64,000 nucleotides of DNA from Pigmentiphaga sp. NML030171 (GTDB taxonomy: Bacteria > Pseudomonadota > Gammaproteobacteria > Burkholderiales > Burkholderiaceae_B), in contig NZ_NINX01000038.1 in NCBI RefSeq assembly GCF_002188635.1, positions 1-64,000 of the forward strand. The letters are read 5' to 3'. Made by a program: the position numbers and the translations under genes. Positions 58,901 through 64,000 of this stretch are shown piece by piece; position 1 is the first letter of the stretch; every line of letters starts with the position of its first letter. The notes below the pieces were generated by a model. The model saw nothing but the letters and a program-made list of their open reading frames with translations. It made no database searches and was not told where the DNA came from.

Positions 58901-61900
58901 CGCCGCCACCGCTCATCACCGCCGCCTCCGACATGAAGCCCGGCAGGGTCCGGCTGCCTCCCATCGTGATCGTCAGCGGCGCTTCCGTCTGTCCGGCCGG
59001 CGTGGCCAGCCCGCCGGCCCCGACCAGGAAGCTCGACACCTCGGCCTTGCCACCGCCCCCGCCCACGCTTTGCGCCACGATGCCGGGCGCATGGTCGCCC
59101 CTCGTCGCCACCACGCTGCCCGCCGCGCTGGCATCGACCGTGGCCAGGCCGCCATTGCCGCCGCCCCCTCCGCCGCCGCCCACGGTCACGTTGATGTTGC
59201 GGGTCAGGGACATACCCTTGGACGCCAGGAGTTCGGCGATCTGGTCGATCTTCTCCAGGATCTCGGCGGCCTGGTCGCCGCCGTGCGCTTTCACCAGTTC
59301 GGCCAGGTCCTGTTCCGAGACCGTGCCCACGCCCCCGCCGCCACCCACGCTTTGCGCCAGGATGGCGGCCGCGGCCTTGCCGGCGGTCGAGACCGTGCCG
59401 GTGTTGGCCACCTGCACCGTGCCCCCCTGCCCGCCATCGCCGGCATTCCCGCCCACCGACAGATTGGTGCCTATCGAAGGCGCCAGGGAAACCACGTTGC
59501 TGACGCCTTCGTTGGCGGCCTTCAGCAAGGTGTCGATCGCGGACAGCAGGCTGGATGCGCCCGCCGAGCCGATGGCCCCGGACCGCCCGCCGCTGCCGGC
59601 GATGCTTTGCGCAATGATGCCCGCCGACGCCAGGCCCTGTGTCGCGATGGCGCCGTCGTTGGCGACGGCGACGTTGCCGCCATTGCCGCCACTCCCGCCG
59701 TTGCCGCCGACCCGGGTATCGAGCGCGTAGCTCAGCCCTCCGAACGAGATCGAGCTGGGCGCTTCCTCCAGCCATTCGGAAACCTTGGCCAACGTCTCCA
59801 GGAATGCGGTGGGCGACCCGACCACGGGTTCGAACGAACGCTCGGTCTCCTGCTGGACGAGGCCGCCGTTGCCGCCCCCGCCGCCCACGCTCTGCGCCAG
59901 CACGGCCACGGCATGGTCGCCGGCGGTGGTGATCGCGCCGCCGCCCTGGTTGTGTACCGAGATCGCCCCGCCGTGCCCCCCGCTGCCGCCCTCGCCCCCG
60001 GTCGTGACGCCGTAGCTGATGGTGAAGCTGGACGCGCCTATCGTCGTCGGCCGCAGCGGCGCGGCCGCCACGCCGCCGCTGCCGCCACCGCCGCCGCTGC
60101 TTTGCGCGAAGATGCCGTGGCTCTCGTGCCCCGAGGTGGCCACCGTGCCGGCATTGGCGATGTCGACCTCCCCGGCGTTGCCCGCCGAGGCGCCGCGGCC
60201 GCCCACCGTAACCTGGATGCTGGCCGTGCCCGACGGGATGTCCGGCCCCAGTTCCGGCGCGATGGTCGCCTGCACGGACTCGGCGAACGCGCCGTTGCCG
60301 CCTCCGCCTCCGACCGACCGGCCGACCACCGCGCTGCTGAGGGCCCCCGAGGTCGTGACCGAGCCGCCCGGACCGAGCCCGATGGCGACGTGCCCGCCCG
60401 CCCCGCCCGCGCCGCCGTCTCCGCCGGTGGACAGCGCGACGCCGACCAGCACGCCCACCGAGGCCGCCTTGGCCGATCCGCCGTGCCCGCCGCCCCCGCC
60501 TATGCTTTGCAGCATCACGCCGGTGGAGCCCGCGCCCTGCGTGGCGATCCGTCCGGACGAGGTCAGCGACAAGTCGCCGCCATCGCCCGCGACGCCGCCC
60601 CGGCCGCCTATCGCCATCGACACGATCAGGCCGGTGCTGTCGGCATCGCCGCCCACGCCGCCGCCACCGCCGGCGCTTTGCATGAGCACCGCGCCGCTCT
60701 GGTCGCGCGTGGTGGAAATGCTGCCGGTATTGGTCACGCGGCCGGCGCCGCCATTGCCCCCGCCGCCGCCGTTGCCGCCCACGACGAACCACCCGGCCGC
60801 CTCGGCGCCCGCGCCGCCCTCGCCGCCGGACGCCTGGGCGACGATGCCGAAGGATCCCGTGCCCGTGGTCCCGTCATCGTCCTCGGCGCCCGCGCCGGCG
60901 ATCGCGATCGAACCGCTGTTGGTGATGTCGTAGGCCAGCGCGCCCACGCCGCCGCCGGAACCGCCGCTGCCGCTATGGCCCGACAGCCCGCCATCGCCGC
61001 CCTTGCCGCCGTCGCCGCCCGCGACCCGGACCTGGATGCCGCTGGAATAATCGCCGTAGGTGGCGATCCGGCCCGAATTGGCGATGGTGACGCCGCTGGC
61101 CGACCCGCCGTCGCCGCCGTCATGTCCTGACGACCAGGAGCCGGCCCCGCCATCGCCCCCCCTGCCGCCCTGGCTGCTGGCCAGGATGGCGGCGGACGCC
61201 GTGCCGTGCGTCGTGATGGCGCCCGCGTTCAAGACGGTGACATGCCCGGCGTTTCCACCGCGATTGGCGCGCACGTCCTGGGCGGGTTCGCCCTCGTCGC
61301 TTCCTTCCGCGCCTCCGCCCCGGCCGCCCTGGGTGCGCGCGATCACGCCTGCCGTTCCCGTGCCGTCGGTAGTGATGGAACTGCTGCCGTCGATGCTGAC
61401 GCTGACATCGCCGGTGTCGCCGCCCTGCCCTGCCGTGCTGTGTCCGCCGCCGACGCCGCCGTGAAAACCGTCCCCGCCCCGGCCCCCCACGGACTGGGCC
61501 AGCACGCCGGCGGTCTCCGACTGCCCCGTGCCGCCGGACACGGTCACGGACGTTCCATAGCTCAGGTTCACGCTGGCCGCGCCCGCCTTGCCGCCGCGCC
61601 CGGAATCGCCGGACGGCAGGATGTCGCGGATCGAGGGTTCCTGGCCCGCGCCGCCCAGGGAATCGACCCATATGCCATAGGTCCCGGCCGTGATGCCGGT
61701 GCCCGAGACCACCACGCTCGCGTCGTGGCCGTCTCCGCCCTCGCCGTAGCGCCGCCCCCCGCTCTGCATCGCCCACCTGCCTCCGTCGCCGCCATGCGAG
61801 GCGGCGCGCAGCCCGACTCCGCCGCTGCGCAGGGTGCTGTCCAGCAGGTTGTAGCCCAGCGTCGCGCCCTCCCCGCCGTTGCCGCCCCAGTGGTTGTAGT

Positions 61901-62231
61901 TCGTATCGCCCGGGTCGGTGGAACCCTCGCTGTCGCCGCCATGGCCGCCGCTCACGTCCACGAAGACCGCGGTGCCGGCGCCGACCGAGACGTTCAGCGA
62001 CGAATCGGACGCGCCGACGAAATCCGCGCCATTGCCGCCGTCCGAGCCGTTGTGGTCATGGCAGCAGGAGCCATCGGCGCCCCGGTAGTCGTGGACGACC
62101 TGGGCCTGCACGGTACCGGCCAGCGACGACAGGGCGGCCAGCGTCGCCGCCGCCAGGAGGTCCAGACGGAACGGCCGCCTGCAAGCGCCTTCGTTGCCGG
62201 CGGCCGTCGGGGAATGCGGATACGTCGTCAT
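55956..62231 (-). CDS. Giant glycine-rich autotransporter (type Va) with AQSVGGGGG repeats
   Basis: A 2091-residue surface protein. Residues 1-43 are a long signal peptide (cleavage at V-Q-A). The passenger (about 45-1750) has roughly 20 repeats, 60-110 residues apart, each with a short segment like V-L-A-Q-S-V-G-G-G-G-G followed by Gly-rich strands and T-T/T-Q-G beta-helix turns. Repeats read G-G-R-G-G near the N-terminus, G-G-G-G-G in the middle, and fade toward the C-terminus. A linker leads to a beta-barrel (about 1795-2091) ending in Phe, as BAM recognition requires. Cysteines occur as an adjacent pair (56, 57) and in the barrel's first part (about 1804 and 1819). It probably acts in adhesion or biofilm; its target is unknown. 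It reads the same way as lon but has its own upstream region. Confidence 0.9.
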   Translation of the reverse strand: MTTYPHSPTAAGNEGACRRPFRLDLLAAATLAALSSLAGTVQAQVVHDYRGADGSCCHDHNGSDGGNGADFVGASDSSLNVSVGAGTAVFVDVSGGHGGDSEGSTDPGDTNYNHWGGNGGEGATLGYNLLDSTLRSGGVGLRAASHGGDGGRWAMQSGGRRYGEGGDGHDASVVVSGTGITAGTYGIWVDSLGGAGQEPSIRDILPSGDSGRGGKAGAASVNLSYGTSVTVSGGTGQSETAGVLAQSVGGRGGDGFHGGVGGGHSTAGQGGDTGDVSVSIDGSSSITTDGTGTAGVIARTQGGRGGGAEGSDEGEPAQDVRANRGGNAGHVTVLNAGAITTHGTASAAILASSQGGRGGDGGAGSWSSGHDGGDGGSASGVTIANSGRIATYGDYSSGIQVRVAGGDGGKGGDGGLSGHSGSGGSGGGVGALAYDITNSGSIAIAGAGAEDDDGTTGTGSFGIVAQASGGEGGAGAEAAGWFVVGGNGGGGGNGGAGRVTNTGSISTTRDQSGAVLMQSAGGGGGVGGDADSTGLIVSMAIGGRGGVAGDGGDLSLTSSGRIATQGAGSTGVMLQSIGGGGGHGGSAKAASVGVLVGVALSTGGDGGAGGAGGHVAIGLGPGGSVTTSGALSSAVVGRSVGGGGGNGAFAESVQATIAPELGPDIPSGTASIQVTVGGRGASAGNAGEVDIANAGTVATSGHESHGIFAQSSGGGGGSGGVAAAPLRPTTIGASSFTISYGVTTGGEGGSGGHGGAISVHNQGGGAITTAGDHAVAVLAQSVGGGGGNGGLVQQETERSFEPVVGSPTAFLETLAKVSEWLEEAPSSISFGGLSYALDTRVGGNGGSGGNGGNVAVANDGAIATQGLASAGIIAQSIAGSGGRSGAIGSAGASSLLSAIDTLLKAANEGVSNVVSLAPSIGTNLSVGGNAGDGGQGGTVQVANTGTVSTAGKAAAAILAQSVGGGGGVGTVSEQDLAELVKAHGGDQAAEILEKIDQIAELLASKGMSLTRNINVTVGGGGGGGGNGGLATVDASAAGSVVATRGDHAPGIVAQSVGGGGGKAEVSSFLVGAGGLATPAGQTEAPLTITMGGSRTLPGFMSEAAVMSGGGASVTTRQVRTQGDDAPAVIAQSVSGGGGLASISIDGLDAAGLGAGHAAQAPVISLGGKISVVGGFSIPPVYAGDATVTTTGGNIVTSGTLSHGVMAQSIGGGGGAATLATSAAAAPMLAPAQVTLGMDASNQEAVRTDGGHVSVTTGKYDEGASTITHTMVQTSGDLAFGVLAQSVGAGGGYVGLLSGGQAQATASVALGALGGAVGDGGQVDARVAVNSSIDTRGRNAVGVLAQSVGGGGGIAGLSTAAGRTTLAAPASQGSGAGGAVNVNVEGSVLTEGAGAIGVLAQSVGGGGGLAGDLSSVSYDDTLVKAVDVAGGAGNGGAVDVQVGVMVATQGRNAPAIAALSLGGGAVFSEAGIQVRSSGGGTGSAGGAINIGLGTGSLVTAQGGGAPAILAVSAGSAAQDSGGAVTIGVGTSSAVYADVASGTAIRTVTDNATSVSNQGLIAGATAIDASGRVAVDNYGLFIGSVTSGDAARGTFVNHPGAVLASGQRLDASLVNQGVFNPGGPVDQRGSYQTTFMQGFTQGPGGVFQADVDFSAGGLADVIGVSGPAQLGGSLLVLGHNLAGGQPMLIAQFNTTPTGSFSLAGQSPVVNYDVSLTSDGQLWVTPQANFRPQNLGLTANQASIAGYLQTLWDRGDRGLTTLFDPFARLEGTDAYVKALGAVASDAALSRASNRTYELHSALDRMMSCPHFSDRSVQLAEGECAWARVIGGRFDRSASADGAGYDNRQTTVQFGVQRQLAPDWFLGASASYSRTNTYSADNTVRIASDSFHAGLTLKRQTGAWQFAGALMGGYEESDQARSIVLPGMAARATSKPDSYQLAARARAAYQFSFGDWYAKPYADLDLIYDRTPGYRESGAGLFDLVHDASDRWSAVLTPSIEFGGKVSMGKAVARPYLALGVGLVAGRKVSTDVRLAVAPQDAFTLSTRVPGVFGSATAGIEVMSADAWSLRAEYGIQAGEHLVAQTASLKLGVRF

Positions 62232-62260
62232 GTGCGTACGGGTCCCATGCGCGAGAACTC

Positions 62261-62288
62261 GACAAACGAACGCAACCGTGCGTTTGTC
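62261..62288. promoter_or_regulatory. Inverted repeat upstream of the autotransporter
   Basis: GACAAACG (62261-62268) and CGTTTGTC (62281-62288) form a perfect 8-bp inverted repeat with a 12-bp spacer, which itself contributes to an inner AACGCA/TGCGTT repeat. It lies 30 bp before the autotransporter start codon and about 90 bp after the lon stop. It could be an operator or a leader hairpin that controls the autotransporter, or a lon terminator without a T run. Confidence 0.5.
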
Positions 62289-62377
62289 GTACGCGAACGA
62301 TCTTATTTGTCAGGATGCGGGCACCGCAATCCCTGCCGACGAATCGACACTGCCAGCCGACGAATGACATCAGGCCA

Positions 62378-64000
<1,623 letters not shown>

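Noticed and set aside
57123-61130. 1335-codon plus-strand frame opposite the autotransporter
   Set aside because: It mirrors the Gly-rich repeats as Pro/Ala/His-rich antisense and has no domain.
55956-62231. Regular repeats read as a CRISPR array
   Set aside because: The repeats are protein-coding, vary in length and sequence, and are 180-330 bp apart without spacer-repeat structure. No cas genes are present anywhere in the window.

Overview
The window is a GC-rich chromosome segment of a betaproteobacterium, most likely a Bordetella/Achromobacter-type member of the Alcaligenaceae. This rests on the run of five Bug-type periplasmic receptors (a family hugely expanded in Bordetella) and on a housekeeping backbone of serS, rarA-lolA-ftsK, trxB, sulfate ABC genes, glnB-nadE, argH and lon. 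The genus is an inference from gene content; no rRNA is present.

Positions 1-8458 look like a decayed genomic island that ends at a tRNA-Ser(CGA) gene. The island is visibly AT-richer than the rest. It holds the end of an IS3-type element that has cut off the start of a multi-PAS GGDEF/EAL gene, a host-attachment-family protein, a frameshifted relic of an IS256-type transposase, and an export operon (BON protein, outer-membrane factor, HlyD-type adaptor, double ATPase). In that operon the outer-membrane factor carries a frameshift and no permease is present. A perfect FNR/Anr-type box (8177-8190) precedes the operon and a near-match (2468-2481) precedes the attachment protein, which suggests low-oxygen control.

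Positions 8459-30460 are mostly core genome: tRNA-Ser, a DUF1328 protein, serS, a sulfurtransferase/FAD-monooxygenase pair, a Bug receptor with an AraC regulator, rarA-lolA-ftsK, trxB, a Smr-domain gene, a sulfate uptake operon without cysA, glnB, nadE, a LytTR regulator coupled to a GNAT-like gene, and argH. Three copies of an approximately 84-bp palindromic repeat lie at 20567-22405, one of them inside the Smr reading frame. The divergent argH/regulator promoter has back-to-back -10 boxes, each 7 nt from its start codon.

Positions 30461-39818 hold an almost continuously overlapping 11-gene operon for a compact Tad/Flp-like apparatus: two short Flp-like pilin genes, TadG- and TadE-like proteins, an unknown exported protein, CpaB, secretin, an FHA-TadA fusion, TadB, TadC and a DUF192 protein. 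No prepilin peptidase, TadZ or TadD gene is seen nearby.

Positions 39965-55810 carry envelope proteins (SYLF lipoprotein, OmpA-like lipoprotein), small enzymes and catabolic modules built on the pattern of regulator plus Bug receptor plus enzymes. The largest (48837-55810) has a divergent LysR regulator and an operon of FMN 2-hydroxyacid dehydrogenase, RidA, PuuE-like deacetylase, Bug, Rid, Bug and SDR. The window closes with a 2091-residue autotransporter built from about 20 AQS-V-GGGGG-type repeats and the 3' two-thirds of a lon gene that runs off the right edge.
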